Assembly (NCBI GenBank): GCA_037179515.1
Contig: JAXCGZ010002278.1
Span: forward strand, 1-64,000
DNA length: 64,000 bases
Reading direction: 5' to 3'
Source: Halocaridina rubra
Taxonomy: Eukaryota > Arthropoda > Malacostraca > Decapoda > Atyidae
Every line of letters begins with the position of its first letter. Position 1 is the first letter of the stretch. The notes beneath the pieces were generated by a model. The model made no database searches. It worked only from the letters and a program-made list of their open reading frames with translations, and was not told the origin of the DNA. Below, piece after piece: positions 14,340-27,166 of this stretch. The translations under genes and the position numbers were made by a program.

Positions 14340-16200
14340 ATATATTTTTACATTTACACTGTATAAACCCTCCCTGCACTGTTAAAAGAACATCCTTTAC
14401 ATTATAAATAACAGCAAGCAACGTAAATTTTTATGAAAGTGATAGATAAAATTACGATGAATGAGGTGATGATGACGTGCACACATACTCATTTACAATT
14501 ATTTTTTCATTTACGAACTGTATAAACCCTCCCTGTACTGTTAAAAAAACACCCTTTACATTATAAATACAGTGTTGCCTCACTTATCGCGGTAGTTTGG
14601 TTCCGGGACCCGCCGCGAACCAGGAAATCCGCGAAGTAGGATCCGCCTATATGTACATAGATATTTTAATATATTTTTACGTTTACACTGTATAAACCCT
14701 CCCTGCACTGTTAAAATAACACCCTTTACATTATAAATAACAGCAAGCAACGTAAATTTTTATGAAAGTGATACATAAAATTACAGTGAATGAGGTGATA
14801 ATGACATGACATACATATCATTTACAATTATTTTTTCGTTTACGTACTGTATAAACCCTCCATGCACTGTTAAAAAAAACACCCTTAACATTATAGATAA
14901 CAGCAAGCAACGTAAATTTTTATGAAAGTGATAGGAAAACTTACCGTGAATGTGATGATGACGTGACATACATACTCATTTACAATTATTTTTTCGTTTA
15001 CGTACAGTATAAACCCTCCCTGCACTGTTGAAAAAACACCCTTTACATTATAAATAACAGCAAGCAACGTAAATTTTTATGAAAGTGATAGATAAAATTA
15101 CGGTGAATGAGGTGATAATGACGTGACATACATACTCATTTACAATTATTTTTTCGTTTACATACTGTATAAACCCTCCCTGCACTGTTAAAAAAACACC
15201 CTTTACATTATAAATAACAGCAAGCAACGTAAATTTTTATGAGTGATAGATAAAATTACGGTGAATGAGGTGATAATGACGTGACATACATACTCATTTA
15301 CAATTATTTTTTCGTTTACGTACTGTATAAACCCTCCCTGCACTGTTAAAAAAAACACCCTTTACATTATAAATAACAGCAAGCAACGTAAATTTTTATG
15401 AGTGATAGATAAAATTACGGTGAATGAGGTGATAATGACGTGACATACATACTCATTTATAATTATTTTTTCGTTTACGTACTGTATAAACCCTCCCTGC
15501 ACTGTTAAAGAAACATCCTTTACATTATAAATAACAGCAAGCAACATAAATTTTTATGAAAGTGATAGATAAAATTACAGTGAATGAGGTGATAATGACG
15601 TGACATACATACTCATTTACAATTATTTTTTCGTTTACGTACTGTATAAACCCTCCCTGCACTGTTAAAGAAACACCCTTTACATTATAAATAACAGCAA
15701 GCAACGTAAACTTTTATGAGATAGATAAAATTACGGTGAATGAGGTGATAATGACGTGACATACATACTCATTTACAATTATTTTTTCATTTACATACTG
15801 TATAAACCCTCCCTGCACAGTTAAAAAAACACCTTTTACATTATAAATAACAGCAAGCAACGTAAATTTTTATGAAAGTGATAGATAAAATTACGGTGAA
15901 TGAGGTGATAATGACGTGACATACATACTCATTTACAATTACTTTTTCGTTTACGTACTGCATAAACCCTCCCTGCACTGTTAAAAAAAACACCCTTTAC
16001 ATTATAAATAACAGCAAGCAACGTAAATTTTTATGAAAGTGATAGATAAAATTACCATGAATGAGGTGATGACGACGTGACACACATACTCATTTACAAT
16101 TATTTTTTCGTTACGAACTGTATAAACCCTCCCTGCACTGTTAAAAAAACACCCTTTACATTATAAATAACAGCACGCAATGTAAATTTAAAAACAAACA
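14340..16200. repeat. ~160-bp tandem array (Tigger 3'-side subterminal repeat)
   Basis: About 12 units. Landmarks in each are ACTGTATAAACCCTCCCTGC, CACCCTTTACATTATAAATA, GCAAGCAACGTAAATTT, ATTACGGTGAATGAGGTGAT and GACGTGACATACATACTC. The landmark CCCTCCCTGCACTG recurs every ~155-165 bp. The first two units belong to the outer element; about ten lie in the inner one. Intact-type copies A and B have only two or so. Confidence 0.92.
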
Positions 16201-16343
16201 AAATGAAAATACTGAAAATGTTTTTTTTTCAATATTTTAATATTTTTGCGAATACCCATAAAATAAAATAATAATTTATCCAAAAAAAACCGTGATAGAG
16301 TGAGAACGCGTACCAAGAAGCGCGAATAAACGGGGTAAAACTG
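14570..16343 (-). mobile_element. Inner Tigger-derived element with expanded repeat array
   Basis: It starts CAGTGTTGCCTCACTTATCG at 14570 and ends ACGGGGTAAAACTG at 16343. TA precedes the first base and follows the last base, as expected for a TA target-site duplication. The interior is almost entirely ~10 tandem copies of the ~160-bp 3'-side repeat, with no transposase. Confidence 0.9.
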
Positions 16344-16508
16344 TAACAGCACGCAACGTAAATTTCAATAAAAAAAATTAAAATACTGAAAAAAAAATTT
16401 TCAATATTTTAATATTTTTGTGCATACCCATAAAATAAAATAATATTTTATCCAAAAAAAAGATAGAGTGAGAACGCGAACCAAGAAGCGCGAATAACCG
16501 AGGTAACA

Positions 16509-16787
<279 letters not shown>

Positions 16788-17063
16788 AGTGTTGCCTCAC
16801 TTATTGCGGTAGTTTGGTTCGGGACCCGGCGCGAACCCGGAAATCCATGAAGTAGGATCAGCCAATATGTACATAGATATTTTAATGTATTTTTACGTTT
16901 ACACTGTATAAACCCTCCCTGTACTGTTAAAAAAACACCCTTTACATTAAAAATAACAGCAAGCAACGTAATTTTTTTATGAAAGTGATAGGAAAACTTA
17001 CCATGAATGAGGTGATGATAACTTGACATACATAGGTACAGTATTTTACAATAATTTTTACGT

Positions 17064-17213
17064 TTACATAAAATAGCGGCAGACATCCACAAACTTTTTT
17101 CCTTCTTTCAACATATCTAAGAGTTTCACTTTATCTACAATGGTTAACATTTTCCTTTGCCGCTTAGGCTCACTACAAGAAGCCTTAGAAGATGAAGGAT
17201 GCTTGGGAGGCAT
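17064..17213 (-). pseudogene. Tigger transposase, N-terminal fragment
   Basis: ATG at 17213 opens MPPKHPSSSKASCSEPKRQ and runs to DVCRYFM at the deletion junction. The conserved Gly of the VGRYF motif is Cys here. The fragment lacks the DDE core, as at 13090-13239. Confidence 0.85.
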
Positions 17214-17329
17214 TGCAAAGGTTAAAATATGCGAGTAAAAAAAATCACAAGCAAAACATATTAATAATAATAAGCACAACATGAAAGGCGCACACGAGTG
17301 AGGCGAGACAATGGAGGATGGTGGAAGCC

Positions 17330-18120
17330 TTTGTCCGAAACGCTGATAGCGGTATCGTATTTTACATGTTGCAATACTGTTAGTATTTATGTTTTTTACA
17401 ATTTTTTACTGTTATATTATTCTTAGGCTAAGAAATACGCTTTTTTTTATCAATAAAATCATGAAACTACTGGAAATATAAATATATATGCTAGCTCACG
17501 TAGCTTCGACCCCAATACATTGTACGCTATCGAAAACAAGCAAAACGTGAGTTAGACTGAACGAGTCTTTGTCCAAAACGCTGATAGCGGTATCGTATTT
17601 TACATGTTGCAATACTGTTCGTATTTAAGTTTTTTACTATTTTTTACTGTTTTATTATTCTTAGGCTAATAAATACGTTTTTTTCATCAATAAAATCATG
17701 ACACTACTGGAAATATAAATATATATGCTAGCTCACGTAGCTGCGACCCCAATACATTGTACGCTATCGAACACTATTTTGTATGACGCAATACTGTGAG
17801 TTAGACTGTACGCACGTATATCATTCAGTTATTAGTACTATGTATATTAATTTAAAATTCATCTACTTATTTGATGACTGTACAATATCAATTCTATTTA
17901 TTCATTGTAATTTGGACCAAATATTCCTTTTGTAAAGATTATACCGTACTTTTCAAACGAGGTGGTCAATAAACGTATCTATCCATCTATTTATCTATCT
18001 ACATTTATGTTTTTTACTATTTTTTACTGTTTTATTATTCGTAGGCTGGGAAATATTTTTTTTTTATCAATTAGATAATGAAATATGTTTTTTTCAATTA
18101 AAAAAAAATTAATATACTGA
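17330..18120. repeat. ~185-bp 5'-side Tigger repeats
   Basis: Units with GCTGATAGCGGTATCG, GTTGCAATACTGTTAG and GCTAGCTCACGTAGC, plus the type I specific block at 17835-18005. Confidence 0.8.
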
Positions 18121-18247
18121 ATTTTTATTTTTAATATTTAAATATTTTTTGCATATACCCATGAAATAAAATAATAATTTATCCAAAATAAAAACGCGAT
18201 AGCGTGAGAAGGCGAACCACGAAGCGCGAATAACTGGGGTAACACTG

Positions 18248-18600
<353 letters not shown>

Positions 18601-18601
18601 T

Positions 18602-19968
18602 GTGATTACCTAATTGTGTTTACGGGAAAGAGCCCAAAGCTCGCATCTTCCCGTCTCCTGATCGGTTCCATTTTATACTTAGTCATACTTATCATACCTG
18701 TCCTTAAAACTATGGATTGAGATAGCATTAACTACCTCCTCGCTTAGCGAATTCCAATTATCAACTACTCTCACACTGAAAAAGTATTTTCTTACATCCT
18801 GCAAAGAAGTTTTCTTACGAAGCTTCAAACTAGGACCTCTAGTTCTAGAGCCAGCCATATCAAAATATCGATCCCTATCCACTCTATCATAACCATGAAG
18901 GAATTTAAAGACTGTCACCATATCCCCCCTCACTCTTCTAGCTTCGAGTGATGGTAAGTCTAATTCCCTCAGCCTCTCATCATAACTGAGATTGCGTATT
19001 TCTGGCACCAGTTTCGTGGCATGTCTTTGAACTTTTTCAAGCTTAGTTATGTGCTTTTTCAAGTGCGGATTCCAAAAGGGGGCTGCATATTCGAGTTTTG
19101 GCCTCACATAGGTTACATAAATATTTCTGAACATTTCCTTGTCCATGTGCCTGAAGGCTACCCTTACATTTGATAAGAATGCATATGCTGCCCTTACTAT
19201 GCCATTTATATGTATTTCTGGAGACAAATCTGCCAGTATGTTTACTCCTAGATCTCTCTCATTTTCTGTCTCTTGAAGTTGTACTCCAGCCACCGAGTAG
19301 TCAAGCTTGGGCCTTCTTGCACTTGTACCCATTCTCATTACCTTACATTTTGAAGTATTGAATTTCATTAGCCACTTTTCTGACCACTCATGCAGATTAT
19401 TTAGATCCTCCTGAAGTTCTCTACCATTGTTCTCGTTTTTTACTTTCTTCACAATCTTTGCATCATCTGCAAACATATTCATGAATGCATTTACAGACTC
19501 TGGTAGGTCATTTACATATACAAGGAACAAAAGTGGCCCTAAAACTGAACCCTGTGGAACTCCACTACTAACTCTTCCCCATTCAGACACTGAGTGTCTT
19601 ACTCTAACCCTCTGTTCCCTTCCTTCTAAGTAAGTTTTTATCCATTCCAAAACATTTCCACCTATTCTAGCCATTGATTGCAGCTTCCTAATAAGTCTCC
19701 CATGTGGAACAGTGTCAAACGCTTTCTGGAAGTCTAGGAATATGCAATCTGCCCAGCCCTCTCTTTCCTCTAAGATTTGGCTTACCTCATCATAAAATTC
19801 TAATAAGTCTGTTACAGTTGATCTACCTTCTCTGAAGCCATGTTGCCTCACTGACAAAAAGTTGAAGGATTCCAAGTGAAGAGAGATATGTTTCCTTAGT
19901 AGTTTCTCCATAACTTTGCAAACTATGCTGGTCCAGGAAACTGGTCTATAGTTCAGAGCCGTATCCCT
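18602..19968 (-). mobile_element. CR1-like LINE copy 1, 3' part
   Basis: A minus-strand CR1 fragment with RT coding sequence from about 19968 and a short 3' UTR ending in the family tail (CACAATTAGGTAATCACA) near 18602. Its 5' side abuts the tail of the next CR1 piece within AAAAGGAGGGATAC. It has the most complete RT C-terminus of the CR1 copies here. The palindrome boundary (19612) falls inside this copy. Confidence 0.88.
18679..19968 (-). pseudogene. CR1-like reverse transcriptase, endonuclease-less
   Basis: A long open frame (ATG at 19911, open upstream to ~19968). RT motifs in order: NYRPVSWTSIVCKVMEKLL (upstream of the ATG), HGFREGRST, CIFLDFQKAFDTVPHGRLI (first catalytic Asp), SSGVPQGSVLGPLLFLVYVN, NMFADDAKIVKK (catalytic FADD box), KWLMKFNTSKCKVM, RDLGVNILADLSP, EKVQRHATKLVPEIRNL. 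The C-terminus has RGDMVTVFKFLHGYD and FFSVRVVDNWNSLSEEVV, characteristic of the CR1 clade. There is no stop, but endonuclease, RT fingers and ORF1 are missing, so it is a 5'-truncated copy. Confidence 0.9.
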
Positions 19969-20222
19969 CCTTTTGTGATTACCTACTTGTGATTACCTAA
20001 TTGTGTTTACGGGAAAGAGCCCAAAGCTCGTATCTTCCCGTCTCCCCATCGGTTCCATTTTATACTTAGTGATACTTATCATACCTATCCTTAAAACTAT
20101 GGATTGAGATAGCATTAACTACCTCCTCGCTTAGCGAATTCCAATTATCAACTACTCTTACCATCACTCGAAGCTAGAAGATTGAAGGGGCATGTATATT
20201 GTAAATATGCACGTATATTGTA
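19969..20222 (-). mobile_element. CR1 3'-end fragment
   Basis: A ~250-bp piece with the last RT codons (NWNSLSEEVVNA region), the 3' UTR and the tail AGGTAATCACAAGTAGGTAATCACA, fused to the RT of copy 1. Part of a ~1350-bp unit that repeats. Confidence 0.8.
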
Positions 20223-21319
20223 ATTACCTAATTGTGTTTACGGGAAAGAGCCCAAAGTTCGTATCTTCCCATCTCCTGATCGGTTCCATTTTATACTTAG
20301 TGATACTTATCATACCTGTCCTTAAAACTATGGATTGAGATAGCATTATTTCTGGCACCAGTTTCGTGGCATGTCTTTGAACTTTTTCAAGCTTAGCTAT
20401 GTGCTTTTTCAAGTGCGGATTCCAAAAGGGGGCTGCATATTCGAGTTTTGGCCTCACATAGGTTACATAAATATTTCTGAACATTTCCTTGTCCATGTGC
20501 CTGAAGGCTACCCTTACATTTGATAAGAATGCATATGCTGCCCTTACTATGCCATTTATATGTATTTCTGGAGACAAATCTGCCAGTATGTTTACTCCTA
20601 GATCTCTCTCATTTTCTGTCTCTTGAAGTTGTACTCCAGCCACCGAGTAGTCAAGCTTGGGCCTTCTTGCACTTGTACCCATTCTCATTACCTTACATTT
20701 TGAAGTATTGAATTTCATTAGCCACTTTTCTGACCACTCATGCAGATTATTTAGATCCTCCTGAAGTTCTCTACCATTATTCTCGTTTTTTACTTTCTTC
20801 ACAATCTTTGCATCATCTGCAAACATATTCATGAATGCATTTACAGACTCTGGTAGGTCATTTACATATACAAGGAACAAAAGTGGCCCTAAAACTGAAC
20901 CCTGTGGAACTCCACTACTAACTCTTCCCCATTCAGACACTGAGTGTCTTACTCTAACCCTCTGTTCCCTTCCTTCTAAGTAAGTTTTTATCCATTCCAA
21001 AACATTTCCACCTATTCTAGCCATTGATTGCAGCTTCCTAATAAGTCTCCCATGTGGAACAGTGTCAAACGCTTTCTGGAAGTCTAGGAATATGCAATCT
21101 GCCCAGCCCTCTCTTTCCTCTAAGATTTGGCTTACCTCATCATAAAATTCTAATAAGTTTGTTACAGTTGATCTACCTTCTCTGAAGCCATGTTGCCTCA
21201 CTGACAAAAAGTTGAAGGATTCCAAGTGAAGAGAGATATGTTTCCTTAGTAGTTTCTCCATAACTTTGCAAACTATGCTGGTCAAGGAAACTGGTCTATA
21301 GTTCAGAGCCGTATCCCTC
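20223..21319 (-). pseudogene. CR1-like RT copy 2, C-terminally deleted
   Basis: RT frame 20224-21285 with the same motifs as copy 1 from RPVSLTSIVCKVMEKLL through FADDAKIVKK to ATKLVPEI. There the sequence jumps to MLSQSIVLRTGMISITKYK, which is the 3' UTR region read out of frame. The thumb-distal and C-terminal CR1 motifs are deleted. The copy is offset by exactly 1350 bp from copy 1 at MEKLL (19911 and 21261). Confidence 0.88.
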
Positions 21320-21573
21320 CTTTTGTGATTACCTACTTGTGATTACCTAATTGTGTTTACGGGAAAGAGCCCAAAGCTCGTATCTTCCCGTCTCCCCATC
21401 GGTTCCATTTTATACTTAGTGATACTTATCATACCTATCCTTAAAACTATGGATTGAGATAGCATTAACTACCTCCTCGCTTAGCGAATTCCAATTATCA
21501 ACTACTCTTACCATCACTCGAAGCTAGAAGATTGAAGGGGCATGTATATTGTAAATATTCACGTATATTGTAA
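21320..21573 (-). mobile_element. CR1 3'-end fragment
   Basis: Almost identical to 19969-20222, one 1350-bp unit further on. Confidence 0.8.
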
Positions 21574-22440
21574 TTACCTAATTGTGTTTACGGGAAAGAG
21601 CCCAAAGTTCGTATCTTCCCGTCTCCTGATCGGTTCCATTTTATACTTAGTGATACTTATCATACCTGTCCTTAAAACTATGGATTGAGATAGCATTATT
21701 TCTGGCACCAGTTTCGTGGCATGTCTTTGAACTTTTTCAAGCTTAGTTATGTGCTTTTTCAAGTGCGGATTCCAAAAGGGGGCTGCATATCGAGTTTTGG
21801 CCTCACATAGGTTACATAAATATTTCTGAACATTTCCTTGTCCATGTGCCTGAAGGCTACCCTTACATTTGATAAGAATGCATATGCTGCCCTTACTATG
21901 CCATTTATATGTATTTCTGGAGACAAATCTGCCAGTATGTTTACTCCTAGATCTCTCTCATTTTCTGTCTCTTGAAGTTGTACTCCAGCCACCGAGTAGT
22001 CAAGCTTGGGCCTTCTTGCACTTGTACCCATTCTCATTACCTTACATTTTGAAGTATTGAATTTCATTAGCCACTTTTCTGACCACTCATGCAGAGTATT
22101 TAGATCCTCCTGAAGTTCTCTACCATTGTTCTCGTATTTTACTTTCTTCACAATCTTTGCATCATCATATGCAATCTGCCCAGCCCTCTCTTTCCTGTAA
22201 GATTCGGCGTAACTCATAATAAAATTCTAATAAGTTTGTTACTGTTCATCCACCTTCTCTGAAGCCATGTTGCCTCACTGACAAAAAGTTGAAGGATTCC
22301 AAGTGAAGAGAGATATGTTTCCTTGGTAGTTTCTCCATAACTTTGCAAACTATGCTGGTCAAGGAAACTGGTCTATAGTTTAGAGCCGTATCCTCCTTCC
22401 TTTTTTGAAGATAGGTATCACATTTGCTTGTTTCCAGCAT
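21574..22440 (-). pseudogene. CR1 RT copy 3, deleted
   Basis: Frames here (22246-22440, 21759-22217, 21574-21762) carry NYRPVSLTSIVCKVMEKLP, then a jump that removes the first catalytic Asp block and the GVPQGS block, then YDDAKIVKKVKYENN (remnant of the FADD box), KWLMKFNTSKCKVM and the C-terminal truncation at KLVPEI. A stop replaces the Arg codon after REGG (22247) and a frameshift lies near 21789. Dead RT. Confidence 0.88.
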
Positions 22441-22946
22441 CTTGCAATCTCCCCTGACTCCAGTGACTTTTTAAATATGATACCCAGTGCCACTGATATT
22501 GAGTTTGCGCATTTTTTAAGTACATGAGGGGATATATCATCAGCACCTGTAGCTCTATGAACATCTAAATCCATCAGCGCTTTGCATACCTCTGTGGCTG
22601 TAAGGTTGATGTTCTTTAATACAGGCCCTTGAGCTTCTATCTCTGCAATCTGAGGGGGTGGGGTATTTTCTACTGTAAATACTGACTGAAACTCCTTGTT
22701 CAATTCTTTGCAGATCTCTTCATCGGTCTCAGTGATGCTTCCATCTCTCTCTTTAGCCTTAAAACCTGTTCTTTTACCTTCAGTTTTCCTCTGATAAAGC
22801 TGTGGAAAAGCTTGGGATTTTCTTTAGCCTTCCTGGTGATGTCCCTCTCATAGTCTCTCTCTGCCTCTCTCCTTTTACTTAGGTAGTCATTTCTTGCTCT
22901 TTTGTAGGTTTGCCAGGCATTTATGTTTTTTCTCCTCCTATACCTT
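22380..22946 (-). pseudogene. CR1 linker and RT fingers region
   Basis: The block includes FQSVFTVENTPPPQIAEIE, CKALMDLDVHRATGADDIS (RT fingers motif) and CWKQANVIPIFKKG. It connects the endonuclease (from 22995) to the RT palm. Frameshifts occur near 22390 (after KKGRR) and around 22740-22760. Confidence 0.82.
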
Positions 22947-23895
22947 TTCCAGCATTTGTCTCCACTCCTTAGCTCTTTTACACTTATTATCGAACTATTT
23001 CTCTCTGGAATGAATTACACCTACTTTGGTGAAAGGTATGCAGCAATCTACTATCTTCCCATATTTCTCACAAAAGATGTCATACATTTCTTGTACAGAT
23101 TTGTTGTAAAATAAGGTTCTCCAGTCAATAACTGCAAAAAGCTCATTCATTTTGATGTAACCTCCTTTCGGACAGTTCCTCCTCATGTCCTCAGTGCCTC
23201 TACTCTCAGGCAGAATATCTTCAATGATATACTCCATCAAAAACACACAGTGGTCACTCTTTCCAATTGGTGGTTCATACTCAATTTTTGCAATATCCAA
23301 CACATTATCTGTGAATACTAGATCAAGTAGTGATGGCTCATCCCCACCCCTGGCCCTCGTTGGTTCCATTACATGTTGGTGTATGAAATTCCCTTGTATG
23401 CAATCTAGGAATCTTCCCCCAAATGAGTCCTCATCACTGTGTGGGTCAAGATTTATCCAATCTATCTCTTTATGATTAAAATCTCCCATAATCAAAATCC
23501 TACATTTTCTCTCCCGTGCCATGTTAACAACTGAGTTTATGACTTCAATAGTACCTATATGACTTTCCTCATAAACTTCTAGCCTATTCTGGTTCCTTGG
23601 TGGGTTATCTACAACAGTTATTATAATGCTCTCTGACCCAGTATTTATGCGAGCAACAAGAAATTCCTTGAACTCACTTTCTATAGCCAAGTTTATTTCT
23701 TCAACTTGAATCCTTATGAGCAGTGCTATCCCTCCACCAGTCCTCTCAGATCTTTCAACCTTTAATATTCTGAAGCCCTTAGATAAAACTGTGATACTGT
23801 TTATGTCCTCACTCAACTTAGTCTCTGTAATTGCTACTATATCTGCCTTACTGTTGTGATTCCTATCTTTTAATTCTACTGCCTTATCAGCTAAT
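22947..23895 (-). pseudogene. CR1 ORF2 endonuclease domain (left arm)
   Basis: An apurinic/apyrimidinic-type endonuclease that nicks target DNA. Reading from about 23895: [33 protein letters not shown] (catalytic Glu), [23 protein letters not shown] (Asp/Asn motif), LLDLVFTDN and [14 protein letters not shown] (SDH motif). ATG at 23816 is internal; the domain begins upstream in the same frame. A TAG at about 22996-22998 ends the frame here, where the right arm has TGG. The left arm copy is thus more damaged than its mirror. Confidence 0.9.
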
Positions 23896-23920
23896 CCATC
23901 AGCATTTGTGTATAACAGTC

Positions 23921-24715
23921 TTAATGAGGCCCCATCCCCTGATCTTCTGTCATTATCATCTTTATCTCCCCTTTGTCTGGAAGAACTCTGAAATGAAAAT
24001 TATTCTTCTCTTCATTTCTTTCCTCATTTAACCTTCTTGCCTCTTCCAACAAGTTTTTTGTCTTTCCCATCTCTTCCTGTGTTCTGTATCGTCTAATGAA
24101 CACTTCTTTGAATTCTTGAAGGTCTTTTCGACTTCTTTTTCTCAACAATATTTCCCTACATGTTTCCCCTCTCTCAAAGGTTACTTTTGTTGGTCTCGGC
24201 TTTCCTTCCCTCGAATATTTGCCTAGTTGTTGTATGTTTACAATATCCTCAGGACCACAAACTACTCCAAGCTTTCTTATCAGGTCTACAACCCTAGTTT
24301 TATTTTCTTCAAGTCTCCCCTGCCATGTTGCCTCCTGGGATTCGCTTATGCCTGAGATTACCACTGTCTTCTCTTTAGCAAGTGCCTGTTTGATCAGTGG
24401 GTTTGCCATTTCCATCACAACGTCTTTCAGTTTTTCAATTACTATCTCTTTATAGTCAACTGTTTGTATGGTTTCCAGTGCCACCACCTTTACAGCCTCT
24501 TTTACTGCCACATTCCCCTTTAGTGCATCAGCAAAGGAAGTTTTCATGGCATCATTTTCCATATTCAGCCCCTGGAACTCTTTTCTAAACTGTTCAATGT
24601 TTTCCTTAATCTGGACATTCCAAGCTGCAATCTCGTCTCTCTCAGAAGAGAGCAGTGAACTAACATCTAATTCATCTAGGTTGTCATTCAGCTGTTTGTT
24701 TTTATCTTCTTGTAT
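23921..24715 (-). CDS. CR1 ORF1 protein (left arm, 5' truncated)
   Basis: A LINE ORF1, presumed RNA-binding chaperone. The open frame runs from the TG/TA-rich junction near 24715 to a stop at 23921; ATG at 24562 may not be the real start because codons upstream ([19 protein letters not shown]) are also open. It has a charged helical N-terminal half (coiled-coil-like), [20 protein letters not shown] resembling the start of an RRM-like fold, then a basic stretch ([33 protein letters not shown]). The stop overlaps the ORF2 frame. One Arg (RSRKD) differs from Leu in the right arm and third copy. Confidence 0.75.
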   Translation of the reverse strand: MQEDKNKQLNDNLDELDVSSLLSSERDEIAAWNVQIKENIEQFRKEFQGLNMENDAMKTSFADALKGNVAVKEAVKVVALETIQTVDYKEIVIEKLKDVVMEMANPLIKQALAKEKTVVISGISESQEATWQGRLEENKTRVVDLIRKLGVVCGPEDIVNIQQLGKYSREGKPRPTKVTFERGETCREILLRKRSRKDLQEFKEVFIRRYRTQEEMGKTKNLLEEARRLNEERNEEKNNFHFRVLPDKGEIKMIMTEDQGMGPH

Positions 24716-24966
<251 letters not shown>

Positions 24967-25075
24967 ATGTCGTATGGCATATCGTAGATGTCTATAGCCT
25001 CACACGGCACTTCATAGATGCCTATAATTGCCAGATGGCAGTGACGCACTCGATCCGGCTGCTGCCACCAAGTTG
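24967..25075 (+). mobile_element. LTR fragment
   Basis: It starts TGTCGTATGGCATATCG and matches the first ~100 bp of the LTR at 25167, with substitutions. It breaks off at CTGCCACCAAGTTG. Confidence 0.75.
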
Positions 25076-25076
25076 T

Positions 25077-26371
<1,295 letters not shown>

Positions 26372-27166
26372 ATACAAGAAGATAAAAACAAACAGCTGAA
26401 TGACAACCTAGATGAATTAGATGTTAGTTCACTGCTCTCTTCTGAGAGAGACGAGATTGCAGCTTGGAATGTCCAGATTAAGGAAAACATTGAACAGTTT
26501 AGAAAAGAGTTCCAGGGGCTGAATATGGAAAATGATGCCATGAAAACTTCCTTTGCTGATGCACTAAAGGGGAATGTGGCAGTAAAAGAGGCTGTAAAGG
26601 TGGTGGCACTGGAAACCATACAAACAGTTGACTATAAAGAGATAGTAATTGAAAAACTGAAAGACGTTGTGATGGAAATGGCAAACCCACTGATCAAACA
26701 GGCACTTGCTAAAGAGAAGACAGTGGTAATCTCAGGCATAAGCGAATCCCAGGAGGCAACATGGCAGGGGAGACTTGAAGAAAATAAAACTAGGGTTGTA
26801 GACCTGATAAGAAAGCTTGGAGTAGTTTGTGGTCCTGAGGATATTGTAAACATACAACAACTAGGCAAATATTCGAGGGAAGGAAAGCCGAGACCAACAA
26901 AAGTAACCTTTGAGAGAGGGGAAACATGTAGGGAAATATTGTTGAGAAAAAGAAGTCTAAAAGACCTTCAAGAATTCAAAGAAGTGTTCATTAGACGATA
27001 CAGAACACAGGAAGAGATGGGAAAGACAAAAAACTTGTTGGAAGAGGCAAGAAGGTTAAATGAGGAAAGAAATGAAGAGAAGAATAATTTTCATTTCAGA
27101 GTTCTTCCAGACAAAGGGGAGATAAAGATGATAATGACAGAAGATCAGGGGATGGGGCCTCATTAA
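26372..27166 (+). CDS. CR1 ORF1 protein (right arm, 5' truncated)
   Basis: Mirror copy of 23921-24715. ATG at 26525 gives 213 codons; upstream codons [14 protein letters not shown] and [20 protein letters not shown] are open to the TA-rich junction. Features: coiled-coil-like N-terminal half, [14 protein letters not shown], basic C-terminal half with [15 protein letters not shown] and a Lys/Glu-rich tail. The stop (27164-27166) lies inside the -1 frame that encodes the ORF2 start ([16 protein letters not shown]), so ORF1 and ORF2 overlap. Confidence 0.78.
   Translation: MQEDKNKQLNDNLDELDVSSLLSSERDEIAAWNVQIKENIEQFRKEFQGLNMENDAMKTSFADALKGNVAVKEAVKVVALETIQTVDYKEIVIEKLKDVVMEMANPLIKQALAKEKTVVISGISESQEATWQGRLEENKTRVVDLIRKLGVVCGPEDIVNIQQLGKYSREGKPRPTKVTFERGETCREILLRKRSLKDLQEFKEVFIRRYRTQEEMGKTKNLLEEARRLNEERNEEKNNFHFRVLPDKGEIKMIMTEDQGMGPH

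Larger units (their letters stand above)
16788..18247 (-). mobile_element. Internally deleted Tigger, minus strand (deletion type I)
   Basis: It starts AGTGTTGCCTCACTTATTGC and ends GGGGTAACACTG. From the transposase-start side it has ~185-bp repeats, the N-terminal codons, the shared type I junction (17065-17075), and one 3'-side unit. Length is ~1460 bp, similar to the 1477-bp copy at 12040-13516. Confidence 0.9.
21574..24715 (-). mobile_element. CR1-like LINE copy 3, the longest (left arm)
   Basis: A minus-strand element with ORF1 (from 24715, truncated at TA/TG-rich sequence), endonuclease (to ~22995), linker and partial RT (to 21574). The 5' UTR and ORF1 start are missing. RT has lost ~300 bp at 22165-22170 and the C-terminal section. 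Its mirror copy is 26372-29513. Confidence 0.88.

Noticed and set aside
14340..16200. CRISPR-like array
   Set aside because: The whole ~160-bp unit repeats with no unique spacers, in a eukaryotic context.
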